From assembly GCF_023336755.1 (NCBI RefSeq), contig NZ_JALZWP010000019.1, positions 1 through 44,075 of the forward strand: 44,075 bases of DNA, given 5' to 3'. The translations under genes and the position numbers were made by a program. Below are positions 1-8,400 of the stretch, piece by piece; the stretch's first letter is position 1; each line of letters begins with the position of its first letter. The stretch comes from Roseinatronobacter domitianus. Lineage in GTDB: Bacteria > Pseudomonadota > Alphaproteobacteria > Rhodobacterales > Rhodobacteraceae. A model generated the notes under the pieces. That model saw only the letters and a list, made by a program, of their open reading frames with translations, searched no databases and was not told the origin of the DNA.

Positions 1-149
1 CAACGCCCACTTCCGAATAATCCTCAAAAATCCCATGTCTATCACTCCTGACGCCCCCGACTGCTTTGCGCAGGGGCAAGGTTGCACATGGGTCAATTCT
101 CAATGACAATTTCTGCTGTTGCCGGGTCAGTTCTCAGTGACAATCAACA
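1..149. mobile_element. Terminal segment of an IS21-family insertion sequence
   Basis: The window opens inside what looks like one end of an IS21-type element. Read from the boundary at 149 inward on the minus strand the sequence begins TGTTGATTGTCACTGAGAAC, with the TG...CA type terminus usual for IS21. It contains two direct copies of a 21-base unit (90-110 and 124-144), and multiple terminal repeats are a hallmark of this family. No istA or istB gene is inside the window, so the family call rests on end structure alone. Bases 1-89 carry no ORF I can recognise. The element abuts the open frame of a pseudoazurin gene that has lost its start. Confidence 0.6.
90..144. repeat. Two direct terminal repeats of the IS21-type end
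   Basis: Positions 90-110 and 124-144 are near-identical 21-base units starting GGGTCA(A/G)TTCTCA and ending GACAAT, differing at two A/G positions and offset by 34 bases. Such repeated units are the probable transposase-binding sites in IS21-family termini. Confidence 0.65.
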
Positions 150-581
150 GCAACCGCACAAGACGCGACGCATCAGGTCGAAATGCTGAACGTTGACCCG
201 GATGACCGCCAACAGCGGATGCTGTTCAAGCCCGGCGTGCTGCGGGCGCAGCTTGGCGACACCGTTAAATTTGTGGCAAGCGACCGGGGTCACAACGCCC
301 AATCCATAGACGGGATGACGCCGGACGGGGCAGAAGACTTCCGCGGACGAATCAACGAGGAAATCGAGATTACACTAAGCGCGGAAGGAACCTACGGCTA
401 TCTGTGCCAGCCGCACCAGACCATGGGTATGATTGGTTTCATCCTGGTCGGTGATTTTACCACGAACCTTGATGCGGTGCGCGAGGCTGCCGGGTCCCTG
501 CGTGGGCGCGACACCTCACGCAGGGTCGCAGAATACCTGGCAGAGATTGACGCGATCGCAACCGACGAAGGGCTGGCCTGA
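150..581 (+). pseudogene. Pseudoazurin (type I blue copper protein), 5' end lost to IS insertion
   Basis: The reading frame encodes a pseudoazurin, a periplasmic cupredoxin that carries electrons to denitrification or other periplasmic reductases. The type 1 copper ligands are visible: His in RGHNAQ, then Cys, His and Met in LCQPHQTMGM with the C-x2-H-x4-M spacing typical of pseudoazurin. The frame is open from base 141, just after a stop at 138-140, and reads ATAQDATHQVEM before the mature domain, which looks like the last residues of a signal peptide and its cleavage site. The rest of the signal peptide is missing because an IS21-type end stops at 149. An internal ATG at 183 could start a 132-residue protein, but it would not be exported. 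The C-terminus is complete and somewhat longer than usual. Probably non-functional. Confidence 0.75.
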
Positions 582-596
582 TTGCCCCTGCCATAA

Positions 597-637
597 GCCG
601 GGTGCCGGGGTGGTAAATAACCGCCTCGACACCCGGC
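597..637. terminator. Hairpin between convergent pseudoazurin and glcB
   Basis: GCCGGGTG (597-604) pairs with CACCCGGC (630-637), and an inner GGTGGT/ACCGCC arm extends the stem. It lies just after the pseudoazurin stop and about 110 bases beyond the glcB stop. There is no T-run, so termination activity is uncertain. Confidence 0.35.
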
Positions 638-748
638 ACCACGCCCGACAAGAGTGTGTGCCCGTCTTGATGGCCTTTCGCCAAAGCCTTGCGAATGCTC
701 GCGCACGCGGTTCAACGAAAGTTCAGCCAAGCTTGGCCAGCTTGCAGT

Positions 749-2896
749 TCAAACTGCCTGCATGGCTTTGAGCTGCAATCGACGGCGGTGCAGGACAGGT
801 TCCGTGTAGCCGGAAGGCTGTTCGCAGCCTTCGAATACAAGATCGCAGGCCGCCTGAAATGCGACCCCGTCAAACCCTGGAGCCATCGGGCGATAGCTTG
901 GGTCATCCGCGTTTTGCCGGTCGACAACCACGGCCATTTTCTGCATGGCCGCCATGACCTCGGCCTTGGTGACAACACCGTGATGCAGCCAATTGGCAAT
1001 GTGCTGCGAACTGATCCGGCAGGTTGCGCGGTCTTCCATCAGGCCCACATCGTTGATGTCGGGCACTTTGGAACAGCCCACGCCTTGGTCCACCCAGCGC
1101 ACGACATAGCCAAGAATGCCTTGGGCATTGTTTTCGACCTCTTTCGCGATCTGGTCTTTCGACCATTTCTGAAAATTGGCAATGGGAATATCCAGCAGCG
1201 TATCGACAAAAGCGCGGCGGCCACCCGCCTTCAGTTTGCGCTGCACCGCGAACACGTCGACCTTGTGGTAATGCAATGCATGTAGCGTCGCCGCCGTGGG
1301 TGACGGCACCCAGGCGCAATTCGCCCCGGATTTGGGATGCTCGATCTTTTGTTCCAACATGGCGGCCATCAGGTCTGGCATGGCCCACATGCCCTTGCCG
1401 ATCTGCGCGCGGCCAGACAGCCCGCATTCCAAGCCGATATCGACATTCTGGTTCTCATACCCGCCAATCCAGGCCTTGCGCTTTATGAAATCCTTGCGGC
1501 TGAACGGGCCAGCTTCCATGCTGGTGTGGATTTCGTCGCCGGTGCGATCCAGAAAGCCCGTGTTGATGAACGCCACACGATGCTTGGCTGCGCGAATGCA
1601 GGCTTTCAGGTTCACCGATGTGCGGCGCTCTTCGTCCATCACTCCGATCTTGACCGTGTATTGCGGCAAGCCAAGGACAGCTTCCACCCGGTTGAATATA
1701 TCATCCGCGAAGGCGACCTCCTCTGGCCCGTGCATCTTTGGTTTCACGATGTAGATCGAACCGTGCACCGAATTGCCGCTGTCGCGCTTCAGGTCATGCA
1801 TGCCGATCATGGTGGTGATCATGGCATCCATCAACCCTTCGGGAATGTCATGGCCGTCAGCGTCCAGAATGGCGGGGTTGGTCATAAGGTGGCCCACATT
1901 GCGCACCCACATAAGCGCGCGGCCCTTCAGGGTCAGATCGCTGCCATCGGGCGCGGTATAGTGACGGTCTGCTGCCATCCGGCGCGTGACTGTCTTGCCA
2001 CCCTTGTCAAAACCGATCGAAAGATCACCTTTCATCAGGCCCAGCCAATTGGAATAGGCCAGCACCTTATCCTCTGCATCAACACAGGCGACTGAATCTT
2101 CACAATCCATGATGGCGGACACGGCGCTTTCAATCTGCACATCGGCCAGCAGCGCCTGATCGCGGCACCCAATGAAATGCGCGCGATCAAAGATCAACTC
2201 GACATGCAGGCCATTGTTGCGCAGCAAGACCGCGTCAGGAGCCTTTGGGTTGCCCCGGTAGCCGACAAATTTGGACGGGTCGACCAACGGGCAGCCATCG
2301 ACCAACAATGCACCATCCTGCACATGATACCGCCGGACATCCGCGTGGCTGGCCCCGACCAGCGGGAACGCTTCGTCCAGGAACACCCGCGCGCGTGCCA
2401 CAACCCGCGCTCCATGCCCGCGATCATAAGCACCCTTGGGTGGTGTGGTGCCCATTGCATCGGTGCCATACAGGCAATCATACAGGCTGCCCCAACGCGC
2501 ATTGACCGCGTTCAATGCGTAGCGCGCGTTCGTGATCGGAACGACAAGCTGAGGCCCGGGCGTAGAGGCGATCTCTGGATCGACATTGCTGGTTTCGATC
2601 TCGAAATCCGGGCCTTCTGGCACCAGATAGCCGATTTCTTGTAGAAATGCCTTATAGGCTCCATGATCATGCGGTTGATTGCGGTGCCGCACATGCCATG
2701 CGTCCAGTTGGCTTTGCAAATCCTGTCGCGTCGCAAGCAGGGCTTTGTTGGTTGGCGACATGTCGGCAACCAAGGTGGCAAAACCGGCCCAGAAGTCGTC
2801 GCTGGACACACCTGTGCCGGGCAGCGCTTCGGCATCTACAAATCTTGCCAGTTCCTCTGCTACTTGAAGGCCGTGCTTTTCAATACGTTGCACCAT
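749..2896 (-). CDS. glcB: Malate synthase G
   Basis: Condenses glyoxylate with acetyl-CoA to malate in the cytoplasm, which allows net growth on C2 units from acetate, glycolate or beta-oxidation. The 715-residue product has the full length of the G isoform and its typical N-terminus ([20 protein letters not shown]). Also visible are [12 protein letters not shown], the barrel segment [18 protein letters not shown] and the C-terminal TRP-less region with [15 protein letters not shown]. An upstream in-frame ATG at 2935 exists, but I prefer the ATG at 2896 because AAGGAA sits 7 bases before it and family members begin there. It stands alone, with a decayed transposase upstream. It could use acetyl-CoA made by the acyl-CoA catabolic genes downstream in the window, which is inference. 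Confidence 0.95.
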   Translation of the reverse strand: MVQRIEKHGLQVAEELARFVDAEALPGTGVSSDDFWAGFATLVADMSPTNKALLATRQDLQSQLDAWHVRHRNQPHDHGAYKAFLQEIGYLVPEGPDFEIETSNVDPEIASTPGPQLVVPITNARYALNAVNARWGSLYDCLYGTDAMGTTPPKGAYDRGHGARVVARARVFLDEAFPLVGASHADVRRYHVQDGALLVDGCPLVDPSKFVGYRGNPKAPDAVLLRNNGLHVELIFDRAHFIGCRDQALLADVQIESAVSAIMDCEDSVACVDAEDKVLAYSNWLGLMKGDLSIGFDKGGKTVTRRMAADRHYTAPDGSDLTLKGRALMWVRNVGHLMTNPAILDADGHDIPEGLMDAMITTMIGMHDLKRDSGNSVHGSIYIVKPKMHGPEEVAFADDIFNRVEAVLGLPQYTVKIGVMDEERRTSVNLKACIRAAKHRVAFINTGFLDRTGDEIHTSMEAGPFSRKDFIKRKAWIGGYENQNVDIGLECGLSGRAQIGKGMWAMPDLMAAMLEQKIEHPKSGANCAWVPSPTAATLHALHYHKVDVFAVQRKLKAGGRRAFVDTLLDIPIANFQKWSKDQIAKEVENNAQGILGYVVRWVDQGVGCSKVPDINDVGLMEDRATCRISSQHIANWLHHGVVTKAEVMAAMQKMAVVVDRQNADDPSYRPMAPGFDGVAFQAACDLVFEGCEQPSGYTEPVLHRRRLQLKAMQAV

Positions 2897-3059
2897 GTCG
2901 CGTTCCTTTGCTTTCATTCTGCACAGGCTTGTCAATGTGTATAGGTCGCCAGACTACTATCGCCATAGCGGCCTGTCGGCAACAGAATTGGTCAAACTAT
3001 CTTACCAGTATTCGTTCCGCTTTTCATTCACCTGGCAACTCAGAGCGGGCAATTCTGTC

Positions 3060-3400
3060 AGCACGGGGATGGATATGCAGTGTTGCGCAAGTTTACGAGC
3101 GGTGACAACTGCTGCCTTGAACACCAGGCGCCGTAAGGTTTCATGGCCGCATTCCAAGAGGCGGTCGGACCAATTCATTTCTCCTTATTGAGGCCTTGCA
3201 GGCGTGAAGCCCAGAAAGTCTCTCCGTTCTAAGCTTGCCGAAACTTCGAAGGGTCATCGAGCCGCGCAATAAAATTTCACGCGACGACTGCGCCAACACC
3301 GGGAACGGCCATCAGCCGATGGGCGACACAATGCGTCTTGGCTTTCTTCTTCACATGAGGCGCATGACCATTGGGCTAGGGCCTCAATCCTGCGGCAGTT
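3060..3400 (-). pseudogene. Decayed IS110-family transposase remnant
   Basis: Translating the minus strand gives a broken but recognisable C-terminal half of an IS110-type (DEDD) transposase. From about 3322 down it reads HRLMAVPGVGAVVA, a stop, then NFIARLDDPSKFRQA and another stop. After a frame change at about 3225 it continues RRDFLGFTPARPQ, a stop, then GEMNWSDRLLECGHETLRRL and FKAAVVTARKLAQH. These match the family's RLMTVPGVG...DDP.RF...GLTPRR.QSGE...G.I..CG and ...KA.VA.ARKLA blocks. There are at least three stops, one frameshift, and an apparent deletion before the last block. The N-terminal catalytic half is absent or beyond recognition. It fills most of the gap between glcB and the sulfotransferase-like gene. 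Confidence 0.7.
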
Positions 3401-3425
3401 GGGTCTGGTTGATGAACGTTGCATT

Positions 3426-3454
3426 TTGACTTTTGCAGATGCCGCCCCTACTCT
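3426..3454 (+). promoter_or_regulatory. Candidate sigma-70 promoter for the sulfotransferase-like gene
   Basis: TTGACT (3426-3431) is followed 17 bases later by TACTCT (3449-3454). The stretch after it, to the gene start at 3495, is strikingly AT-rich (TATATATTTTATTAATTTAG) for this high-GC window. The -35 is strong and the -10 weak. Confidence 0.35.
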
Positions 3455-3494
3455 AATTCCTATATATTTTATTAATTTAGCTTGGAGATTTCGG

Positions 3495-4238
3495 ATGACA
3501 GTCTGCCTTGGACCTGACGGCCTTGTGTGTCATCGTGCAACATCGGCGTCCATCGAAGATTTTGTTGTTTATGGTGAACGCTCGTCTGGCACAAATGTTA
3601 CCAAAAAGGTGATACGCGACGTCTACGGTCTGCGGCCAACAAAAGCCTATGGTTGGAAACATGGTGCACCGTCCTTCCTGTCTGCAAGCAAACGAACGTT
3701 GTTCGTTGTATCCCTGCGAAATGCCCTTGACTGGTGCGTCAGCATGTATGCGAAACCTTACCATGCCTGCGACAGGCTCCGATCTCTCGACTTCGATGAA
3801 TTCATACGTTCTCCGTGGTTGTCTGTGATGAACGCACCGCGCCCGCATGGGTTGGAGCGTGAGCTGCATCTTGACCAGGTTTTGCAACCAGACCGCCACC
3901 CCATAGAGGGCCGCCCCTACCAGACCATATTCGAGATGCGGACACTCAAAACCCGGAGTTGGCTCGGGTTGTTGAACCGCGGGGTCAATAGCGTGGTCAT
4001 ACGTCACGAAGCGTTTCAGCATGATCCGAAAGTTTGTGCCAAGCGTGTTGCAGAAGAATTTGACCTGTCGGCAAAACGCCCGTTCAAAAAGCCAGACTAC
4101 ATTTTCAAGATCAGACAAGAAATCGAGGCGCGGCGCGCACATGCGCAAGAACGGTTGCCACATAACATGGATTTTATACGGGCGCAGTTGGACCCCAAGC
4201 TGGAAAAAGCGATTGGCTACGATATCGCGGCCCTATGA
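3495..4238 (+). CDS. Sulfotransferase-like P-loop protein
   Basis: 247 residues with a nucleotide-binding loop near the N-terminus, YGERSSGTN (residues 26-34), which fits the 5'-phosphosulfate-binding motif of PAPS-dependent sulfotransferases. LRNALDWCVSMY (about 74-85) fits the 3'-phosphate-binding motif with its Arg and Ser. Such proteins move sulfate from PAPS to a carbohydrate or other hydroxyl, but the acceptor cannot be read from the sequence. The ATG at 3495 is chosen because GGAG lies 7 bases upstream; an in-frame extension to 3399 would run through the AT-rich promoter region. It has no operon partners: an IS110 remnant lies upstream and a hairpin downstream. It could be a passenger of a past transposition. 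Class fairly sure, substrate unknown. Confidence 0.7.
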   Translation: MTVCLGPDGLVCHRATSASIEDFVVYGERSSGTNVTKKVIRDVYGLRPTKAYGWKHGAPSFLSASKRTLFVVSLRNALDWCVSMYAKPYHACDRLRSLDFDEFIRSPWLSVMNAPRPHGLERELHLDQVLQPDRHPIEGRPYQTIFEMRTLKTRSWLGLLNRGVNSVVIRHEAFQHDPKVCAKRVAEEFDLSAKRPFKKPDYIFKIRQEIEARRAHAQERLPHNMDFIRAQLDPKLEKAIGYDIAAL

Positions 4239-4241
4239 TCC

Positions 4242-4259
4242 CCCTTGCCAAAGCAAGGG
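4242..4259 (+). terminator. Possible terminator after the sulfotransferase-like gene
   Basis: CCCTTGC (4242-4248) and GCAAGGG (4253-4259) form a 7-bp stem with a 4-base loop just after the stop codon at 4236-4238. Only a short TTT follows, so it is weak. Confidence 0.4.
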
Positions 4260-4380
4260 CGCGTTTCAGGATGATCGGGGCGCGCGTGGGCCGGTTCCAT
4301 GTGGCCTTTGCGCAGAACGCGCCCTGCACCGATAATTAAGCCTCTTGAGGGGTAAGCGCGGCCCGCAGCGAGTTCACACG

Positions 4381-5184
4381 TTAATCGCAGCGCGCGCTCA
4401 TACCTCCGTCTACGACAAGCTCGGTAGCGGTGACGAACCTCGCCTCGTCCGATACCAAGAACAACGCAGCATTGGCCGTGTCGCGTCCGTCGCCCATCCA
4501 GCCCAGCGGGATGCGCTTGACCCGCGATGCCAGAAGCGCGTCGACATCCCCACCCATGCGTTGCTCGGCCAGCCGGGTTTCCACAAGCGGCGTGTGTAAC
4601 TGTCCGGGGATTACGGTGTTCACGCGCACGCCTTTGGGCGCATATTCAACACCGACAACGCGGCTGAACTGGATCACGCCCGCCTTGGCCGCAGCATAGG
4701 CGCATTGCGCCGCACCCGTCCAACGCAGCCCGGAAACCGAGGCGATATTCACCACCGCACCGCGCCCCCGCTCTGCCATGATCGGCAAGACCGTTTGGCA
4801 GGTCAGGTAAACCGATGTCAGGTTGGAATCCACTTGTCTGCGCCACGTTTGCGCGTCCATCTCGGCGGGGCCACCGCGGGCAGAGCCGCCAACATTGTTC
4901 ACAAGGATGTCTACCGTCCCAAAGCGGTCCATGCAGGCCGCGACCATGTCTTTGACCGATGCTTGGTCGGTGACGTCGCACAGATGGGTTTCGATTTCGC
5001 CGCCCAAGTCGCGGACGCGCGCCACCGTTTCCTCCATCGTGTCGGCGCGCAAATCGACAGCGAAGACCTTGGCGCCTTCCTCTGCGAAGCGGACCGCTAT
5101 GGCGCGCCCATTCCCCCAGCCCGGCCCGACGCAGCCCGCGCCACACACAATGGCGATTTTTCCATCAAGCCGCCCCGTCATCAC
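4381..5184 (-). CDS. SDR-family NAD(P)-dependent oxidoreductase
   Basis: 267-residue classical short-chain dehydrogenase/reductase. The Rossmann glycine motif is enlarged (GAGCVGPGWGNGRA), NNVGG follows, then the catalytic Ser in NIASVSG and the YAAAK Tyr/Lys pair. The C-terminus carries the usual VDGG close. It should oxidise or reduce a secondary alcohol/ketone, probably a hydroxyacyl intermediate given its neighbours. Its start overlaps the stop of the preceding CMD-family gene by four bases (ATGA), so the two are translationally coupled. The SDR at 21152-21943 has the same long glycine loop before NGRA and may be a relative with a similar substrate. Family certain; substrate not known. 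Confidence 0.9.
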   Translation of the reverse strand: MMTGRLDGKIAIVCGAGCVGPGWGNGRAIAVRFAEEGAKVFAVDLRADTMEETVARVRDLGGEIETHLCDVTDQASVKDMVAACMDRFGTVDILVNNVGGSARGGPAEMDAQTWRRQVDSNLTSVYLTCQTVLPIMAERGRGAVVNIASVSGLRWTGAAQCAYAAAKAGVIQFSRVVGVEYAPKGVRVNTVIPGQLHTPLVETRLAEQRMGGDVDALLASRVKRIPLGWMGDGRDTANAALFLVSDEARFVTATELVVDGGMSARCD

Positions 5185-5753
5185 GATAGCTCCGGCGGGT
5201 TGCCGTCGGGCGCAGACACGCGGAAGACATTCAGCGTCATGGATATCAACGAATAATACCCCAATACACCCACCAGATCGACCAGCCTGTCGGACCCAAG
5301 AACCCGGACTGCCTCTGTATAAAGCGGGTCCGGGACGGCGCGGGTTTCAAGAATTGCAATCGCCACAGCGTGCACGATGCGCTCCTCGTCATCGGCGTAG
5401 GGTGGGGCGGCCCGCGTGCGGATCGCTTCCACCAGCTCCGGGGACAGGCCGGCTTTCAGCGCTTCTGGTTTATGCGCGAACCATTCGAATTCCGCCGACC
5501 AGTGGCGCGCCATTGTCAGGATTGCCAACTCGCTCAATCGCGGATCAAGCGACGTGTCATAGCGGCAGTAGCGCCCAAGCTCTTGTGCGCGGGCGGCCAA
5601 TTCGGGGCGGTGTAGCCAGATCGCCAAAGGTCCGCGCACACCGCCCCGCGGGCCAGATGCGATGGCCTCATGGATCTCTTGCTGGCGCGGGGAATACTGC
5701 GTCGGGTCGGGCGGCCCAAGACGCTGCGGCGGTCGGTGTTGGTCTTGTGTCAT
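5181..5753 (-). CDS. Carboxymuconolactone decarboxylase (CMD) family protein
   Basis: 190-residue all-helical protein of the CMD/AhpD-like superfamily. The core segment RLSELAILTMARHWSAEFEW fits the family's conserved helix, but the CxxC of AhpD peroxidases is absent, so it is more like the decarboxylase branch or an uncharacterised relative. The start is supported by AGAGGA 5 bases before the ATG. It heads a two-gene operon with an SDR (4-bp overlap) and is divergent from the thiolase gene across about 150 bases that must hold both promoters. The neighbouring thiolase of beta-ketoadipyl type hints at a link to beta-ketoadipate-like chemistry, but the rest of a pca pathway is not here. Exact reaction not assignable. 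Confidence 0.8.
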   Translation of the reverse strand: MTQDQHRPPQRLGPPDPTQYSPRQQEIHEAIASGPRGGVRGPLAIWLHRPELAARAQELGRYCRYDTSLDPRLSELAILTMARHWSAEFEWFAHKPEALKAGLSPELVEAIRTRAAPPYADDEERIVHAVAIAILETRAVPDPLYTEAVRVLGSDRLVDLVGVLGYYSLISMTLNVFRVSAPDGNPPELS

Positions 5754-5902
5754 CTGATCCTCTTTCTGCTTTTTAGGAGTATGACAATCTTTACGGCTGT
5801 CGAAACCAGATCAACGGTCGGGCTGCCCGAAGTGGTCGTCCGTTGCGACGGGCAGGTGTTTGGCGCAGGTTCGGGACGGCAACAAAAGTGGAACGACTTG
5901 CA

Positions 5903-7105
5903 ATGACCGATGCTTTCATCTGCGATTACACGCGCACACCCATCGGGCGCTACGGTGGCGCCCTGTCTTCTGTCAGAGCCGATGACCTTGGTGCTGTGCC
6001 GATCCGGGCACTGATCGCGCGTCATGACATCGACTGGGCCGCGCTGGACGAGGTAATCCTTGGATGTGCCAACCAAGCGGGCGAAGATAACCGCAATGTT
6101 GCACGCATGTCGGCCCTTCTGGCTGGGCTGCCCGACACCGTGCCGGGCACCACCATCAACCGTCTTTGCGGGTCAGGCATGGACGCGGTGATGACCGCAG
6201 CCCGCGCCATTCGCGCCGGCGAGATGGACATGGTTCTGGCGGGTGGCGTCGAATCCATGTCGCGCGCGCCGTTTGTGATGCCAAAGGCCGAAACGCCCTT
6301 TTCGCGCAGCGCTGAAATCCATGACACAACGATAGGCTGGCGTTTCGTAAACCCGGTGCTAAAGGCGCAATACGGTGTGCACTCAATGCCCGAGACGGCT
6401 GAGAATGTTGCCGAGGATTTCGATATTTCGCGCGCGGATCAGGATGCCTTCGCGCTTCGCTCGCAGGCCCGCGCTGCGGTCGCGCTGCAAAGTGGCCGGA
6501 TGGCGCAAGAAATCACACCTGTCAGCATTCCGCAGCGCCGGGGTGATCCGCGGATTGTGGACACAGACGAGCACCCCCGCCCGCACACCACCGCCGAAGC
6601 ATTGGCGGCGCTGAAGGCACCATTTCGCGCAGGCGGATCTGTGACCGCAGGCAATGCCTCTGGCGTCAATGATGGCGCGGCGGCGCTGATTATCGCGTCA
6701 GAAAAGGCCGCGCTGCGCCATGGATTAACCCCCATCGCACGAATATTGGGCGGTGCGACGGCGGGTGTTCCGCCCCGCATCATGGGGATCGGTCCTGCGC
6801 CTGCGTCCGAAAAACTGATGGCGCGGCTTGGGCTTTGTGCCAGCGATTTTGACGTGATCGAATTGAACGAGGCCTTCGCCAGCCAAGGTCTTGCCACCCT
6901 GCGCCGACTTGGCGTCGCGGATGATGATGACCGGGTTAATCGCAACGGCGGCGCGATTGCGCTTGGCCACCCCTTGGGCATGTCGGGCGCGCGGCTGGCA
7001 GGCACCGCCGCGCTGGAACTTGCGGTGACAGGTGGGCGGCGCGCGCTGGCCACCATGTGTATTGGTGTGGGGCAAGGGATCGCCCTCGCGCTGGAGCGGG
7101 TCTGA
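5903..7105 (+). CDS. Acetyl-CoA acetyltransferase, beta-ketoadipyl-CoA thiolase type
   Basis: 400-residue thiolase that cleaves a 3-oxoacyl-CoA with CoA to acetyl-CoA and a shortened acyl-CoA. The nucleophilic Cys is in INRLCGSGMDA, GGVESMSRAPFVM follows, the catalytic His is in GHPLGMSGAR, and the second Cys is in CIGVGQG near the C-terminus. Length and AGEDNRNVARMSALLAGLP fit the PcaF/PaaJ subgroup, which acts on 3-oxoadipyl-CoA. The ATG at 5903 is preceded by GGAA at about 9 bases; a longer in-frame start at 5843 lacks support. It is the first gene of a plus-strand run of beta-oxidation genes. Thiolase is certain, dicarboxylyl specificity is inference. Confidence 0.9.
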   Translation: MTDAFICDYTRTPIGRYGGALSSVRADDLGAVPIRALIARHDIDWAALDEVILGCANQAGEDNRNVARMSALLAGLPDTVPGTTINRLCGSGMDAVMTAARAIRAGEMDMVLAGGVESMSRAPFVMPKAETPFSRSAEIHDTTIGWRFVNPVLKAQYGVHSMPETAENVAEDFDISRADQDAFALRSQARAAVALQSGRMAQEITPVSIPQRRGDPRIVDTDEHPRPHTTAEALAALKAPFRAGGSVTAGNASGVNDGAAALIIASEKAALRHGLTPIARILGGATAGVPPRIMGIGPAPASEKLMARLGLCASDFDVIELNEAFASQGLATLRRLGVADDDDRVNRNGGAIALGHPLGMSGARLAGTAALELAVTGGRRALATMCIGVGQGIALALERV

Positions 7106-7248
7106 CAGGTCCGCCTCCAATCAAGCCTTACTTAAAGTTATGCAATCACCACATCCCCTCACTTTTCGCAGCCCAAGCTTTGCCGCGATAATGCAGGTGC
7201 AGCGGGCGGACACCTTTGGACGCCCGCGACAATAAAGGAGCAGATCAC

Positions 7249-8400
7249 GTGATATCCGGGCTTTCCCCTGAACAGACAGAACTGGCCCATGCCGTGCGGC
7301 GCTTTGCCGAAGGTGAACTGGCAGAGGGCGCTTTGGCGCGTGCCCATTCGCGCGAATATCCGTGGGACATTGCGGCGAAATTGTCGGACATGGGGATGCT
7401 TGGCATCACGATGCGGTCCGAAGACGGTGGCCTTGGTGGAACGTTGATGGATGCGGTCATTACGATTCAGGAACTGGCAATGGTCTGCCCTAAAAGCGCG
7501 GATATTGCGCAGGCGGGAAATTTCGGGCCAATCAGAACCTTTGTGGAATTCGCCTCGGAGGAGCAAAAGGACCGCTGGCTGCCCGATCTTCTGTCCGGGA
7601 AAAAGCTGATCTCGTTGGGAATGAGCGAACCGGATGCCGGTTCTGCGGTGACAGAGTTACAGACCAGCGCGCGCGAAGACGGCACGGATTACGTTCTGAA
7701 CGGGTCTAAGGTGTTTTCCACCCATAGCCCTCATGCGGACCTGTTTTTGATTTATGTGCGGTTCGGGCCGGGGCTGGACGGGATCGGTTCGGTGCTTGTG
7801 GAGCGTGGCACACCGGGGTTCACTGTCGGGCAGCCAACACCATTCATGAGCGGGGAAGAATGGTGTCCGCTGTATTTCCAGGATTGTCGCATCCCCGCCG
7901 CGAATGTTCTGCTTGGCCCCAGCGGTTTCAAGAAACAGATTTCTGGCTTCAACGTCGAACGCATCGGCAATGCATCTCGGGCGCTGGCCCTTGGTCGGCA
8001 CGCCTATGAGGTGGCGCGGCAACATGTGACCGAACGCACGCAATTCGGCCGCCCCTTATGCGAGTTTCAAGGACTGCAATGGAGTTTTGCCGAAATGATC
8101 GTGAAGCTGGAAGGCGCGCAGACCTTGTTGTATCGCGCGGCCTCTCAGGCTGATGAAAGCGGGCTTCCTACCGCTTTCGACACAGCTGTCGCCAAACTGG
8201 CCTGCAACGAAGCAGGGTTCGAGGTCGCCAATGCCGCGATGCAGGCGATGGGTGCTTATGGCTATTCGACCGAAAGCCTTGTGGAATACTGCGTCAAGCG
8301 CACGCGCGGCTGGCAGATCGCGGGGGGGTCCATCGAAATGCTCAAGAACCGCATTGCTGAGCAGGTCTTTGAGCGCCGTTTCAGCCAGCGACCTTCGTGA
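7249..8400 (+). CDS. Acyl-CoA dehydrogenase
   Basis: 383-residue FAD flavoenzyme making the 2,3-double bond in an acyl-CoA and passing electrons to ETF. SLGMSEPDAGSAVTELQT (about 122-139) is the substrate/FAD-binding signature, and RTQFGRPLCEFQ and AMQAMGAYGYS follow. The usual C-terminal catalytic Glu (YEGT position) is replaced by AGGS (about 360). A Glu at 237 in FNVERIG aligns with the alternative catalytic position known in isovaleryl- and long-chain acyl-CoA dehydrogenases, suggesting a branched or unusual substrate. The start is GTG at 7249, with AAAGGAG 8 bases upstream; an ATG at 7216 has no comparable site. The stop overlaps the next start (TGATG). Confidence 0.9.
   Translation: MISGLSPEQTELAHAVRRFAEGELAEGALARAHSREYPWDIAAKLSDMGMLGITMRSEDGGLGGTLMDAVITIQELAMVCPKSADIAQAGNFGPIRTFVEFASEEQKDRWLPDLLSGKKLISLGMSEPDAGSAVTELQTSAREDGTDYVLNGSKVFSTHSPHADLFLIYVRFGPGLDGIGSVLVERGTPGFTVGQPTPFMSGEEWCPLYFQDCRIPAANVLLGPSGFKKQISGFNVERIGNASRALALGRHAYEVARQHVTERTQFGRPLCEFQGLQWSFAEMIVKLEGAQTLLYRAASQADESGLPTAFDTAVAKLACNEAGFEVANAAMQAMGAYGYSTESLVEYCVKRTRGWQIAGGSIEMLKNRIAEQVFERRFSQRPS

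Noticed and set aside
1-106. Open frame running from the left edge to a stop at 104-106, possibly the end of istB
   Set aside because: The 34 residues show no IstB features that I recognise, and the stop lies within the terminal repeats.
2989-3007. TGGT-N11-ACCA inverted half-sites upstream of glcB, possible GntR-type operator
   Set aside because: The spacing is longer than in the FCD-type GntR sites I know, and the half-sites are only four bases, so chance is likely.
4823-5776. 317-codon plus-strand open frame
   Set aside because: Antisense to the SDR and CMD-family genes, with Pro/Arg/Ser-rich translation.
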